Source of the DNA: Rachicladosporium sp. CCFEE 5018
Lineage: Eukaryota; Ascomycota; Dothideomycetes; Cladosporiales; Cladosporiaceae
Reading direction: 5' to 3'
DNA length: 64,000 nt
NCBI GenBank assembly: GCA_002077045.2
Contig: KZ111148.1
Coordinates: 52,617-116,616, forward strand
Shown: positions 54,758-64,000 of the stretch, piece after piece
How the letters are laid out: each line of letters begins with the position of its first letter
Numbering within the stretch: position 1 is the first letter of the stretch
Translations under genes and position numbers: made by a program
Notes under the pieces: model-generated
The model's database searches: none
Told to the model about the DNA's origin: nothing
The model's input: the letters and a program-made list of their open reading frames with translations, nothing else

Positions 54758-56284
54758 CTACCGTATCTTGTACAAACACGGCTTCAGCACCTTCGCCTCG
54801 TCTTCCGTCGTGATCTCCTCATCCTTCTGCTCGTCCAGGAACTTCTTCTGTGCATGCATCGGCCTTCTCTCTTTCCCACTAGCCTCCTCACTCTGCGCAC
54901 CCTTCCCCTTGCTAGGTGCAGCAGCCTTGATGAATTCCATCTTAACGAACATCTTATTTCCCAGATCCACGCTCCCTTCACCTTCCCTCAGCACGAACCC
55001 TCTCTTCTTGAGTACTTCCACGAAGGCAGAGACGTCAGTCTCCTGCTGCACCGCGGGCTCTACGCCGTCGACTTCCATCCTCAGCACGGCATCCTCATTC
55101 GCGCCGTCAGTCTCTTTCTTCTTGCTCTCCTTGACCTTCGCAAGCGCAGCAGCCTTCCTCTTGCTCCCCACACTATGTTCCACGACCTTACCCTTTTTCC
55201 CCACCCGGCCAAAGCGCGACTTGATCTCCGCAACCCAGAGCTCGCCTTTCCAGTGCAGAATGCGGTACGCCTCTTCGATGAAGGAGATCCAATTCGTGCC
55301 CATCAGCGCAAGACAGAAGATCGCAACATCCACACTGTCGTCCTCCAGAGGCAGTGAAGAGATATCCGCTTTCACAACATACTTCGATGGCGAATGCAAA
55401 TCGAACGAATGCAGCTTCAAGTTCAAACTACTTGTCTCATTACTCGTCGTCAACGTCCTAGCCAGTCTCGCATCTCCGCATCCCAGATCAGCAATGATAC
55501 ACGTCCCCTTCGTCGTCGGCAAATGCGTCAACCCCGCGTCTAACCCATCTTTACCCTTCGCCTTCGCCGCCCGTGACGGCTGCGGAATCTTCGCCCGCTG
55601 CCTTATCGTCGAGATGAAGCTATCGACGGGGTTCTCGGGCCAGACGTCCACCTGCTGCCGGAAACCGGCGTGGTAGTCTTCGAACATCTTCGGGTCGGTG
55701 GTGAAGAGCGCGGAGGCTTCGGCTGAGGGCGCGGTGTAGAGGGTTTGATTAAGGTGGCGGAAGCGGGCCGATATGAGCTTTTGGCGCATGGCGGATTGCA
55801 TGGGGGTTAGCTTTGCGGAAGCTGCGGTTGGGGGTGGAGGGGGAGGTTGTGCTTTGGGGCCTGCAGCTGGTGGGGCGGCGGCGGCGGCATCGTTGGATGG
55901 TGTCGAGTGCTTGCGCTTCTTCTTGCTCTTCTTTTCCTTTGCAGGCACCGTAGCTTCGACATCCTCTGTTGCTACGTCCCCGACAGTCTCCTCTGCGACT
56001 TTCCCAGTCTCAGTCTCTGCCGCAGGCTCTTTCTTCTGCTTCTTTCGCTCCCTGACCCCAACAGTTCCCGAGTTCGCTCCAGTGCCCTTCTTGCCCTCGA
56101 CATGCCTTTCCCATTGCTTTCCCAAATCTACGTCCGAGACTGTCCCAGCATCTTGTCTTCTCTTGCGCTTCCGTGTCTTATCTGCATTGTCTTCTGCTTT
56201 CTCGAGCGCCTTTGCTGACTTGAACACTTCCGTCTGCTTGGTGAGCGTCGAAGGGTCGACCTTCCACCCTTTGACTGCGAACAT
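54758..56284 (-). CDS. RRP8: 25S rRNA adenine-N1 methyltransferase RRP8
   Basis: A single exon of 508 residues. About 150 N-terminal residues are Lys/Glu-rich with nuclear-signal patches (KKSKKKRKH) and a PPPPPP run. Residues 155 onward are the Rrp8 domain: MRQKLISARFRHLNQTLYT, FRQQVDVWPENPVD, the SAM-binding IIADLGCGDARLA, FDLHSP, and the family hallmark FCLALMGTNW, then YRILHWKGELWVAEIKSRF. Rrp8 makes m1A645 in yeast 25S rRNA and is needed for early 60S processing in the nucleolus. Between ..SRFGRV and the FVEVLKKRGF strand there is an insert of about 50 charged residues absent from the short yeast protein (392 residues). Confidence 0.94.
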   Translation of the reverse strand: MFAVKGWKVDPSTLTKQTEVFKSAKALEKAEDNADKTRKRKRRQDAGTVSDVDLGKQWERHVEGKKGTGANSGTVGVRERKKQKKEPAAETETGKVAEETVGDVATEDVEATVPAKEKKSKKKRKHSTPSNDAAAAAPPAAGPKAQPPPPPPTAASAKLTPMQSAMRQKLISARFRHLNQTLYTAPSAEASALFTTDPKMFEDYHAGFRQQVDVWPENPVDSFISTIRQRAKIPQPSRAAKAKGKDGLDAGLTHLPTTKGTCIIADLGCGDARLARTLTTSNETSSLNLKLHSFDLHSPSKYVVKADISSLPLEDDSVDVAIFCLALMGTNWISFIEEAYRILHWKGELWVAEIKSRFGRVGKKGKVVEHSVGSKRKAAALAKVKESKKKETDGANEDAVLRMEVDGVEPAVQQETDVSAFVEVLKKRGFVLREGEGSVDLGNKMFVKMEFIKAAAPSKGKGAQSEEASGKERRPMHAQKKFLDEQKDEEITTEDEAKVLKPCLYKIR

Positions 56285-57615
56285 CGTTGGCTTTCCTTAC
56301 TGGGATTGTAACAAGCGCAAGACGAGCTAAAGAAATGATAGATTCGAAGCTTCAGCAATTCGCTCGGACATAGCGGCTTTAAGCACCCCTCTGACTTCAC
56401 TTCACTCTTCCCTCACGTGAAACGTGAATGCTGTCTCATACTATTGTCATTGGCGCTGCGACAGCGAGCTTGAGTACTGCTACATCGATGAGAGGTGCTG
56501 ACTTCGTGAAGACAGTTTCGCGATCCGCTGTGTCTCTCACAGACCCCACGTCAACCGTGGATCTCGACATCGCCGGCATGAAGGGAGTCGAAGCACCAAG
56601 GAATCCACCAGTGAGATAGCATATTTCAATATTTCGTACAATTGTGGGAGCGCAGTGGATCCCTACTTCTCTGCGTGTCTCCTTATCATCATATTTGCTC
56701 ACCTTGAAGTGATGAAGTCGAGGGCTATGTCGGCAGATTGACCCACCCTCGTGAGGAATGGCCAACATAGTCACAGCTGTTCCGAATCGTGTCCACGTCC
56801 GTGCAATATTTACAGAGTGACCGTGGTGGTCTGCGCGTTGACGTTCGAAAGGAGAGACTCCAGCACAAATGAACCTGGTTGACAGTGCATTGACACTACT
56901 TGGTTATGGTAGACTGGATGCAGACCTAGGGCGGCCAGGGATCGGCCGTTTCTACGTGGCGACTGACTAGGGCGGCGCAGGCGCCGATGCGCTGTGTACA
57001 CGATCCATGAAGCATACTCCGGGCTTGCTTAGTGCCAAGCAAGCATTAGTTCATACACAGTGCATTAACGACAATTGCCGCAAGCTACAACATCATCCAG
57101 ACCAATCTGAGCATTGCACAACTGTCGCACACACGTAGCATCGGTATGGTCTCCACCAGTTCACGATTCTCATGATATATGACCACCCCAACACATCGCG
57201 CAAGCATCTCTGAGCAGCCTCGTGCACTTATCGAAGTGGTTGGCATCCGCCGCTCAAACTCCGCCGGCAAGGGTAACTCTGCAGCGACGGCGCGAGTTTG
57301 GATACTGCGACGACCGCGGGCCTGATCATCCCGCGGCCGCAGGAGGTGCGGGTGCAGGTGCGTCAGCAGTGCGCGGGGACAAAAGACAAGAGAGATGGAA
57401 GGTGCGAAGGAGTGTGGGCGCGAAGGGCGCGGGACGAAAGACTGGGGTGCGGCGGGACCGGCGCGCCGGTGGCTGCCGCATGGCGTGGTTCGTCTTCCGC
57501 TGACGGGCGGAGGAGTTTTTAGCGGGGTGGGGGAGGTGGGAGGGGTGGGTCGTGGGAGGAGAGGGGGTTGATGTTTTGCTATTCCCCTACTCGGCAAACT
57601 GAGATTTGGTGGCTT
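56285..57615. other. Intergenic region, GC-rich end
   Basis: About 1.3 kb between the RRP8 start and the 3' end of the next gene, both on the minus strand. The last 300 bases (57320-57570) are strongly G-rich on the plus strand, with GGGTGGG-type runs. Frames that span it are compositional artefacts. Nothing else is supported. Confidence 0.45.
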
Positions 57616-58599
57616 TCAGTCATCCAGCTCCTCAGCCTCCTGCTCCTGACCATCGACGTCGATCTCCTGGAACAGCAGTACAGGCGCCAACAGCTCCCTC
57701 CAGTCCTTACACAGCATCACCTCCTCCGGACTCAGATACAGCATCAACTCGAGCTTCTCCATACGCTCACTCGACAGCGCGTGCCAATTCTTCCTGGCCT
57801 GCACCATCAGCAGGTACAGACTCTCCGCCTGTTCGCGCTCCTCCTCAGCCTGCTCAGCTAAGATCTCGCACCGATAGGTCCAGAGACCTAGATACTCCGT
57901 GATATTCCGCAGTCGCTTGAGCACATTGCGCACATTGCGCACCGTCGCTGGGTCTGGATCCGACAGCGTGAGTCCTGCATCGATTCGCGATGCAGTAACC
58001 GAGAGCGATGCACTGTCTTCTCTGAGCGCTGGAGTAGGAGCTTTCTCGCCTCTGCTTGGACTCGCACTTGGGGAGTCGCGCACCCAGCATGTCGTCAGTG
58101 GAATCTTCGTCTTCTTGCTCGCTTTCGGTCGGCGCTTTGCTCGATCGCGACGAATCTCCAAGCGATCTTCTGCGTTCCTGGCGAAGATCTTCTTGCTGGC
58201 GCTTCTCCAGCCACGATGGCCTCCGTCCTGGCGAGGAGGTTCGTCCCCATTTTTTGCGCGCTTGCTCCTGGGCTCACGCCGATCGCTGGCGAAGCGGCGC
58301 GACTCCGGAAGGCTCTCCTCTTCGTCATTGTCATCAGAGTCTGAGTCGCTGGCTTCTATCACTTGGCTGACTTGCTGCGCTTGCGCCTTCATCTGCGCCG
58401 CAGCGTTCACCTTCGCACTTCGAGGCGCCAGGTCCTGGAAGTACGTCGTAGCAAGCTCCTCTGGCGAGCTCATGATGCGAGTACTGCGGCGAAGCTGCTT
58501 CGTGCTGGAGAACGTATTGCTGTTGCGCTTAGTGGTGGGTTGTTTGGTAGCCTGGTTCTTCTGCGGCGCCGTGGCAGTGGAAGCTCGTGCTGTTGGCAT
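57616..58599 (-). CDS. Unknown protein, nuclear-like; downstream half of a possible interrupted gene
   Basis: An open frame of 327 residues from ATG 58599. The first half is basic and Ser-rich, with an acidic patch (EASDSDSDDNDEEES) and several Arg/Lys clusters typical of nuclear proteins. The second half looks helical: TVRNVRNVLKRLRNITEYLG, then EQAEEEREQAESLYLLM and a LELMLYLSPEEVMLC stretch, ending in an acidic EELDD. No known domain is recognised. Upstream, after only three sense codons and one TGA (58611-58609), the same frame continues as another coding-like ORF, so this may be the C-terminal half of a longer gene rather than a complete one. Confidence 0.62.
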   Translation of the reverse strand: MPTARASTATAPQKNQATKQPTTKRNSNTFSSTKQLRRSTRIMSSPEELATTYFQDLAPRSAKVNAAAQMKAQAQQVSQVIEASDSDSDDNDEEESLPESRRFASDRREPRSKRAKNGDEPPRQDGGHRGWRSASKKIFARNAEDRLEIRRDRAKRRPKASKKTKIPLTTCWVRDSPSASPSRGEKAPTPALREDSASLSVTASRIDAGLTLSDPDPATVRNVRNVLKRLRNITEYLGLWTYRCEILAEQAEEEREQAESLYLLMVQARKNWHALSSERMEKLELMLYLSPEEVMLCKDWRELLAPVLLFQEIDVDGQEQEAEELDD

Positions 58600-58608
58600 G
58601 TACTCCGG

Positions 58609-59283
58609 TCAGTCATCTTCACTGGTAGGACTCAGCGATGTATGTGAGATCTCTTCCTCTACTTCAGAGACGGCAGCTTCACTCGCGTCAGGACTGGATG
58701 CTCGTGACTGACCCGCGGTCTTGGGCGGTGGCATCACAGTCGGGGCTCCTGCACGCTCAGCAGCATCAGATGAGTCTACCGCGCGCCACGGGCGTACAAC
58801 AATCAGCGATCCGGTGGATGCACGGCGAAAGGCTCTCTTGGTGCTCTTACTCTCGTCGACATCCTCAGTGGCCAGAAGATGGCCGATGTCGCTACCATCG
58901 TTGGAGTCAACGCTCCCATTCCTTGCACCTGCATCCCTGCGACCGTCAGCGTCCTGAGTGTTTGGAGCACGGCTGTTGCCGCTGCCATGAACCTTTGAGC
59001 TCCGTCGCTAGGCTCTAGATGCTCAGCGTTCACTGCACTGCACCGCCTCGTCGAAACCGACAGCCACATCCGCTGTCGTGTCGTCGAGCAAGAAGGCAAG
59101 CGAAGTGTTCGTCCAACGTCCGGTCCGGCGAATTGCTGGGAACGTAGTCGGTGGCGCGAAGAATTCGTCGTCGATCTCTTCTTCATTATCACCCTCGTCA
59201 TCCGAGAACGGATTAAGAGGTTCTTTGATGAGCCTTAGGGAGGCTTCTTGGGCTGGCGGGGCATATTGTGGCGATGAGAAAGG
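58609..59283 (-). CDS. Unknown acidic protein, upstream half of a possible interrupted gene
   Basis: Two open stretches in one frame, 59283-59044 and 59007-58609, read as protein. The first has NPFSDDEGDNEEEIDDEFFA and RRTGRWTNTSLAFLLDDTTA; the second has KRAFRRASTGSLIVVRPWRA and a Ser/Glu-rich end. Two stops at 59025-59023 and 59010-59008 separate them, so an intron ending at the TAG 59010-59008 is expected, but the available donors are weak. No in-frame ATG is visible at the 5' end, so a first exon further upstream (59290-59430) is needed. The stretch ends at TGA 58611-58609, four codons before the ATG of the next ORF in the same frame. Structure unresolved; function unknown. Confidence 0.42.
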
Positions 59284-59606
59284 TCAAGGTGCCGTATTTG
59301 AGTGCAATTTGTGCAGTGAAAGTTGCAGGGAACACGCCATGGCATGGCGTTTCTAGACCATTCCCCTCTCTTCGCGCCGTTCGCCTCGTCTTCCGGACCT
59401 CTGCTTTGTTCCGTCTGCTCGGCTCTCATACAGCTTCTAGTGCTGATTTCGTGGGAGAGATCTGCATGATCGAAGCATAAGCGTGAAGAGCTATCCTTCG
59501 AGAAAGCCGAACTCCACTGTAATCATAGTATGTACTCATACACCCAGCAATATTTCTTACACCGCTCGCTGCATCATGACACCGGTCCCGACCCTCATGC
59601 CCGTCC
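59284..59606. other. Short spacer, possibly with an undetected first exon
   Basis: About 320 bp between the acidic ORF and the BTB gene, both on the minus strand. A short minus-strand ATG frame (59429-59235) could contribute a first exon to the acidic ORF, but no splice junction could be fixed. Confidence 0.35.
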
Positions 59607-60480
59607 TCAGAGCCCCGTCCTTTGCCTCTTCCTCCCACTCCCCGCGACCTGACTAGACTCCTGTCGCTCCTGCCGCTGACTTCGCTTCTCCTGCGCATCC
59701 AGCACAAGACTAAGCACATCGTACCCAAACTGCGGAAACTCCAAGCACATCCTCTTGAACTCCTGCTCCGCCTCATGTCTGAGCACATGACTTCGCGTTG
59801 CCCAGAAGGCCGCGACAGGCCTCCGGATCTGGTCATCGGAGGTTGCTGTCTCCTTGTAGACGAAGCGCGCGTATGCGATTTCGCCTTTGGCTGTGGAACC
59901 AGTGAGGTGGATTTTCTTGTGCGCCAGCGCCGAGAGTTGCGGTAGGCCGAACTTCTGCGCGAGCGTGTAGATTCGTGCATGGCGGAGTAGCGCTATGCCA
60001 GAGTCGTCAGGCGAGGGGACTGTAGGATCGTATTCTAGGGCGCCGCTGCTGAGCGTAGGGAAATAGTCGCCTTTGTAAATGAACTCTAGCACCGCGGCAG
60101 CGGCGTTGACGTCGTCTTCGGGCATTGCGATGCGGCGGGGGCCATTGGAGGGGAATGACGCGATTTCACCGGCGAGGTAGGGGGAGGCTTCGAGTAGGCC
60201 TTGGTGGGCGGAGAGAATTATGTGGTCGTCGCCTGAGCCGATTGAGAGTTCGACTATGGGGGACTTGAGGTAGCTATCGATTGATTAGCATGATCGACGA
60301 TGCGCGTGTTAAATCAGCGTTCGCATAGTCATACTCGATGAAGCCTGTGCGCTCCGCGATCGTTGGTTCGATACCTTCGAGACCTGTGGGTTCGTCATCA
60401 CCTGCCTCCTCCTCGGCTGTGATATCCGGCATTGTCTCTTCCACATCGTCCACATCGACGATAACCTCTGGGTCTGCCAT
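59607..60480 (-). CDS. BTB/POZ domain protein
   Basis: Two exons (60480-60335 and 60273-59607) around a 61-bp phase-2 intron (GTATGA donor, GCTAAT branch, TAG acceptor) give 270 residues. Residues 1-48 are strongly acidic (DVDDVEETMPDITAEEEAGD). From about 49 the POZ fold begins: DYLKSPIVELSIGSG, then ILSAHQGLLEASPYLAGEI in place of the usual H-x-x-LL-x-x-S-x-x-F motif, and AAAAVLEFIYKGDYFP. A helical BACK-like region with LRHARIYTLAQKFGLPQLSA follows, and the C-terminus is basic (RKRQRTGL). Such fungal BTB proteins are thought to be adaptors, some for Cullin-3. The target here is unknown. The intron removes the only frame break, so the gene is intact. Confidence 0.85.
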
Positions 60481-61703
60481 TCTCCTTGATTGTGCATTTG
60501 TTTTCGTGAATTACAAGCGCACAATAAACGGGCGTTGGCGCGGTTACGTTTCTGGAGAGAGCGCTGCGTTCAATGGCAATGTGAGTTGTCGCAAAGCTTG
60601 GACGCTGGAGCAATGTGAGCTCGAGAGGCTGGAGTGAAGCTGGAGAGATAAGGTTGTACCTGCATATCGCGCTAAACCTTGCGGGGAGCATCTCTGATGC
60701 CTGAGGCAATATTCCCGACCGGTAACTCCTCCAGACACTTATGTCCCTGGAACTGCTACGATGCGAACTTCGATGGCAGAATCTGAGTCCTTCGCTAACG
60801 GGAGAGCACGACAATCTCTACGTATCTAAGGCAAGCGCAGTGGCTCTTGCCGACGCATCGCCATAAGGCGCAACACCGCTGGTTTGGACTCGTTGGCCGA
60901 AGAGGCTGATCCTGCGTACTCGCGATGTCTGAGGGACTTCATCATGGCAGAAGTCGCTCGCCTGCCTGCACGCTGCTGTTGTCTAGTCATGATACTCGAC
61001 ATCACGAAGTCATCGACGAACACATACAGATGCGTCCGCCGGGCCTCACATCTTGCGAGAGAGACGATGCCACGTCCAGCCCGTCCATCCTTCAACCTTG
61101 CCGGCCATGCCGCCCGTGCCTTTCGATCGGAGCCCGTCAAGTAATCGGCAGTGCCACAGCATCGCAACGTCTTATGCTCACAACCGACCGGCTTCTGGTA
61201 CCGCTGTTCCGGCAACAGCACGTGAGCGCGAAGGATCCCACATCCGGCATGCATCGCGCTCAGCCCTACGGTGGATCGATATGAGTGACCGAGATCCTCG
61301 ACACGTCGTACAGGGCATCTAGGCCAGAACAGAGATTAGCCAGCGATTGCGGCCGCCGCGTCGGTCGTAATGTTGCCATGATCCCGTACTCAATTTATCC
61401 GCAACCGGCCTCACTGCGCTATAGCAGGAAATATCTACTCTCATCCGGCGACGCAGACCCTCAAGCGAACGAATTGGTTGCTGTATAGGAACTGGTCGAG
61501 AGTTGGCGCAATCTACCCGCTCTTCGAGGCTGCGCAGAGATTCCCCAATGCAGGCGCGGCTCAAGCGTACCTCGACTGCTGTGCTCTGTGCCCTTGATAT
61601 CTATATAGCAGGTAAGCGCATCTGTGCCCCATCTCAAAGTCTCTTCGCTCGATCTTGCTCGCATTCGCTTCCCCTTCTCCCTATCGCAGTCCACTCCATC
61701 AAC
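60481..61703. promoter_or_regulatory. Long divergent region BTB/RTA1
   Basis: About 1.2 kb between two diverging genes. No supported coding frame. A TCTATATAG sequence near 61598-61606 lies about 100 bases before the RTA1 ATG and may be its TATA element. A CT-rich tract directly precedes the ATG. Confidence 0.4.
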
Positions 61704-62720
61704 ATGCTCGACCTCCTCGCCCACCTCCTCCGCCGCGGCAACGCAAACGGTACCTGCACGAAAGCAACATGCACCTACATCTACTCCGTCTACGGCTACC
61801 AGCCCTCCCTCGCCGCCACCCTCCTATTCCTCATCCTCTTCTTCGCCTCCGGCCTCACCTACATCTACCAAGGCTACAAGACCAAAACATGGTTCTTCAC
61901 CATCGCCATGACGCTAGGCTGCTTCTCCGAGGTGCTGGGCTACGTGGCCAAGATGCTCCTCTGGCAGGATCCGTTTTCAGACGCCGGGTTCAAGATGAGC
62001 GTCACGCTGTTGACCTTCGCACCGGCGTTCTACGCTGCGGGGATTTATTATACGTTGAAGCATATTTGTCTTACGTTTTCTGTTGAGCTGTCGCGCGTGA
62101 GGCCGATCTGGTATACGAGGTTGTTCATCACCTGCGATGTGATCAGCATCTTGTTGCAGGCCACCGGGGGTGTCGTCGCGAGCATCAGCTGGAACAAGTT
62201 CATACTCGATATAGGGGACAATATCATGATCACGGGGTTGGCGACGCAGGTCGTCACGCTGGTCATCTTTGGGGCGTTGGCGGCGGAGTATGGAGGGAAG
62301 GTGTATAAGCATCAGCACCAGCTCAACCAGGCGACTGCAGAGCTGAGGCGGTCGAAGATGTTCAAGTTATTCCTGATGGCGCTGTGGGTGGCGTATTTCG
62401 GCATCTTGTTTCGGTGCTGTTACCGTGTTGCCGAGCTGTGTCGGGGATGGTGAGTGCTCTATCAACGACGCACGACCAATCTGCGCTTTGCTGACGACGA
62501 TTGCAGGGGCGGACAGAACTACATTATGCGCAACCAGGCGCTGTTCGTCGGGCTTGACAGCGTGCCTGTCGCGATCGCAAGTATCGTGCTGAACATCTGG
62601 CATCCGGGATGGTGCTTTCCTAAGCAAGCTGTTGGGCAGGACATCATGGAAACTTCGAGGAGTCAGCCAGAGAAGGGTGGCAGTGGCGAGAGTAGTGTTG
62701 AGGAGGTGTCGCAGGTGTGA
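61704..62720 (+). CDS. RTA1-like seven-helix membrane protein
   Basis: Two exons (61704-62449 and 62507-62720) around a 57-bp intron (GTGAGT donor, GCTGAC branch, CAG acceptor) give 319 residues. A short N-terminus with two Cys (GTCTKATCTY) and a YGYQPSLAA segment lead into seven hydrophobic helices. RTA1-family features are EVLGYVAK, FAPAFYAAGIYY, CDVISILLQATGG, FRCCYRVAEL and the exon-2 segment NQALFVGLDSVPV. The family (Rta1, Rtm1, Rsb1) is linked to lipid-base export and resistance to toxic compounds in yeast; the actual substrate cannot be read here. The Ser/Glu-rich tail is cytosolic. The exon junction restores the family's Trp-Gly-Gly segment exactly. Confidence 0.9.
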
Positions 62721-63140
62721 GCTGATGTTGCGAGCCCCAGTGGCTGGGAGATTGTCGTCAGTATCCCCAGCCGTGGTCTCTCGACATCCCTCGCAGGAGG
62801 GCGTTCGCAATAGCTCAAAGCCTACTGAACGGTTCAGCAAGCAGATCAGCATTCAATAGAGCAGAATCCTCTCGTGCTGGTCAGATTGCCGTTGAGCGCT
62901 CCTTCGAATGTGATTGGACCTCTGTAAGTCGGAGTGGTGCAAGATTTCGAAGTTCAACTACAGCACGTGAAGTAGCTTCGCCGCCTCCTCAACGAATTCG
63001 CCCTGCTGCATGTGACCTTTGCCGCAAGAAAGCCCTTGACAAACCTCTTCCCCAGGAACCCAGAACGCCGTATGTGCAGTCCAGCACCTGTCATCCCGGA
63101 TGTACACGTTCCCGCCGCCCCCTCATGATCCGCGTTACTC
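62721..63140. other. Convergent intergenic region RTA1/CDC4
   Basis: About 420 bp separating two converging genes. Only 3'-end sequence is expected, and no supported frame is seen. Confidence 0.5.
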
Positions 63141-63705
63141 CTAGTTCGCCAGTATCGTCTTCACCATATCTGTGCCTCGCGTTAGCCCATCTTCTCAACC
63201 CCGCTTCCTCCCCGCCCAAGTATGTCAGGTGGACTCACCCATATAGTTCAACTCCCCCGAACTAGTATCCACAGCCTTCAACAGCTCATCCACCTCCTCA
63301 TCGCTCATCTTCTCCCCCAAGTTCGTCAGAATATACCGGAACTGCCCCACGCCAATGAAGCCAGTCAGGTCTTTATCGAAGACCTGGAAGCCGCGGCAGT
63401 ATTCTTCTGGCTCGCCGGGGTCGCGGAAGCCGCCGGGGCGGTTGAGGACGCGGGAGAAGGCGTCAAAATCGACTGGGCGCGCGAGTATTAGTTGTGAGGG
63501 GATGGAGTGGGTTGGAGGGGTAGGAAAGCGTACAGTCGCCGCCAACTGAGGACTCAAGATCCTTGATCTCTGCTAGTGTTGGGTTCTGTCCACATGCGCG
63601 TAGGAGGTCGCCTAGGTCTTGTAGAGCGACGCGTCCGGTGCCTCGTTTGTCAAATAGTGAGAATGCCTCCTTGAAGTTTGTGGATTGCGCCTGTGCGTTC
63701 GCCAT
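63141..63705 (-). CDS. CDC4: Myosin II essential light chain
   Basis: Three exons (63705-63534, 63472-63239, 63169-63141), introns of 61 and 69 bp, give 144 residues; fission yeast Cdc4 has 141. The last exon codes only nine residues plus part of a split codon. Four EF-hand-like units are present: FKEAFSLFDKRGTGRVALQD at the start, FDAFSRVL, then FQVFDKDLTGFIGVGQFRYI and LGEKMSDEEVDELL, ending NYMDMVKTILAN. Several calcium-ligand positions are substituted (DKRGTG, DTSSGELNY), as expected for a light chain that binds myosin constitutively rather than for calmodulin. The protein binds the IQ motif of myosin II and acts in the cytokinetic ring. Its middle and end match Cdc4 better than calmodulin. 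Confidence 0.93.
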
Positions 63706-64000
63706 GATAGTCAGTATTGCGGATTATGAGACTGTAGTTCCCAGGAGAGAGCGAAGTTGTTGATGAAGTGTTGATTTTGGGTCCGCGCGAGTAGCGGTTG
63801 ACGCGCTTTTGCGCTCGTGGGGCAAGATCCGAGGGGTACGTACCATTGCTGATGGACTTGATCGGGTCGAAATGGGTATGAAGTGTCTGTTGCAGGTGCG
63901 CTTTCTCGATCGTTTGGTTTGCCGGCCTCAGGTAATGTACGTGTAGCTGCAGGTGCGCGGTATGTGAGAGTAGTCTCACGGAGAGAGTGTAGTCGCAAAC

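Noticed and set aside
54768..55676. 302-residue plus-strand frame antisense to RRP8
   Set aside because: It mirrors the RRP8 coding frame and is made of Ser/Leu/Pro runs with no domain. RRP8 on the other strand is certain.

Overview
The window is nuclear DNA of a filamentous ascomycete (Pezizomycotina). Many genes have GT-AG introns, nearly all 50-75 bp, often with CTGAC/CTAAC-like branch points. Recognisable proteins include a class I-type chitin synthase, a Bem1 scaffold, a Bro1 class E factor and an L-galactonate dehydratase of the fungal pectin-sugar pathway. Gene content and style suggest Dothideomycetes, but that is inference. There is no rRNA, CRISPR array, insertion sequence or recognisable transposon. 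One 100-N assembly gap lies at 38263-38362.

Layout. 0-9.3 kb: an unassigned 3 kb, then NPC2-like lipid transfer protein (+), V-ATPase subunit F (-), ribosomal lysine methyltransferase RKM5-like (+) and BRO1 (-). 9.3-14.2 kb: sparse, with a tandem pair of lineage-type paralogues (+). 14.2-24.1 kb: SEC27 (beta'-COP, -), PNS1 choline-transporter-like (+) and MCD4 (GPI ethanolamine-phosphate transferase, +). 24.4-31.8 kb: chitin synthase (-) and a fungal kinase-like protein with a degenerate DFG (-). 31.8-34.6 kb: gene-poor, containing a decayed 117-bp tandem repeat. 34.6-39 kb: BEM1 (-) and a SAC3/GANP (THP3-like) gene split by the assembly gap (-). 39.4-44.7 kb: VPS36, LGD1 and a membrane-anchored RlpA-like protein (all +). 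45.2-49.4 kb: a large disordered protein with an in-frame TAG before a further 127 codons (+), and an unknown protein (-). 50.4-53.1 kb: thymidylate synthase (-) and MSP1 (+) diverging from a 254-bp promoter that carries an MCB box. 54-64 kb: a small unknown protein (+), RRP8 (-), two in-frame unknown ORFs separated by one TGA (-), a BTB protein (-), an RTA1-family membrane protein (+) and the myosin light chain CDC4 (-).

Most genes are housekeeping and do not form a cluster. Secretory and endosomal functions recur (SEC27, MCD4, VMA7, BRO1, VPS36, NPC2), as do polarity, wall and cytokinesis functions (BEM1, chitin synthase, CDC4), but they are scattered on both strands. The points most worth a second look are the two single in-frame stop codons (47520 and 58609), the 117-bp repeat, the tandem paralogue pair, the gap that hides the core of the SAC3 domain, and the micro-exons at the 5' ends of SEC27 and BEM1 that an ORF-based annotation would miss. 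Start codons were chosen as ATG throughout. Exon junctions were read by eye and are unsupported by RNA data.
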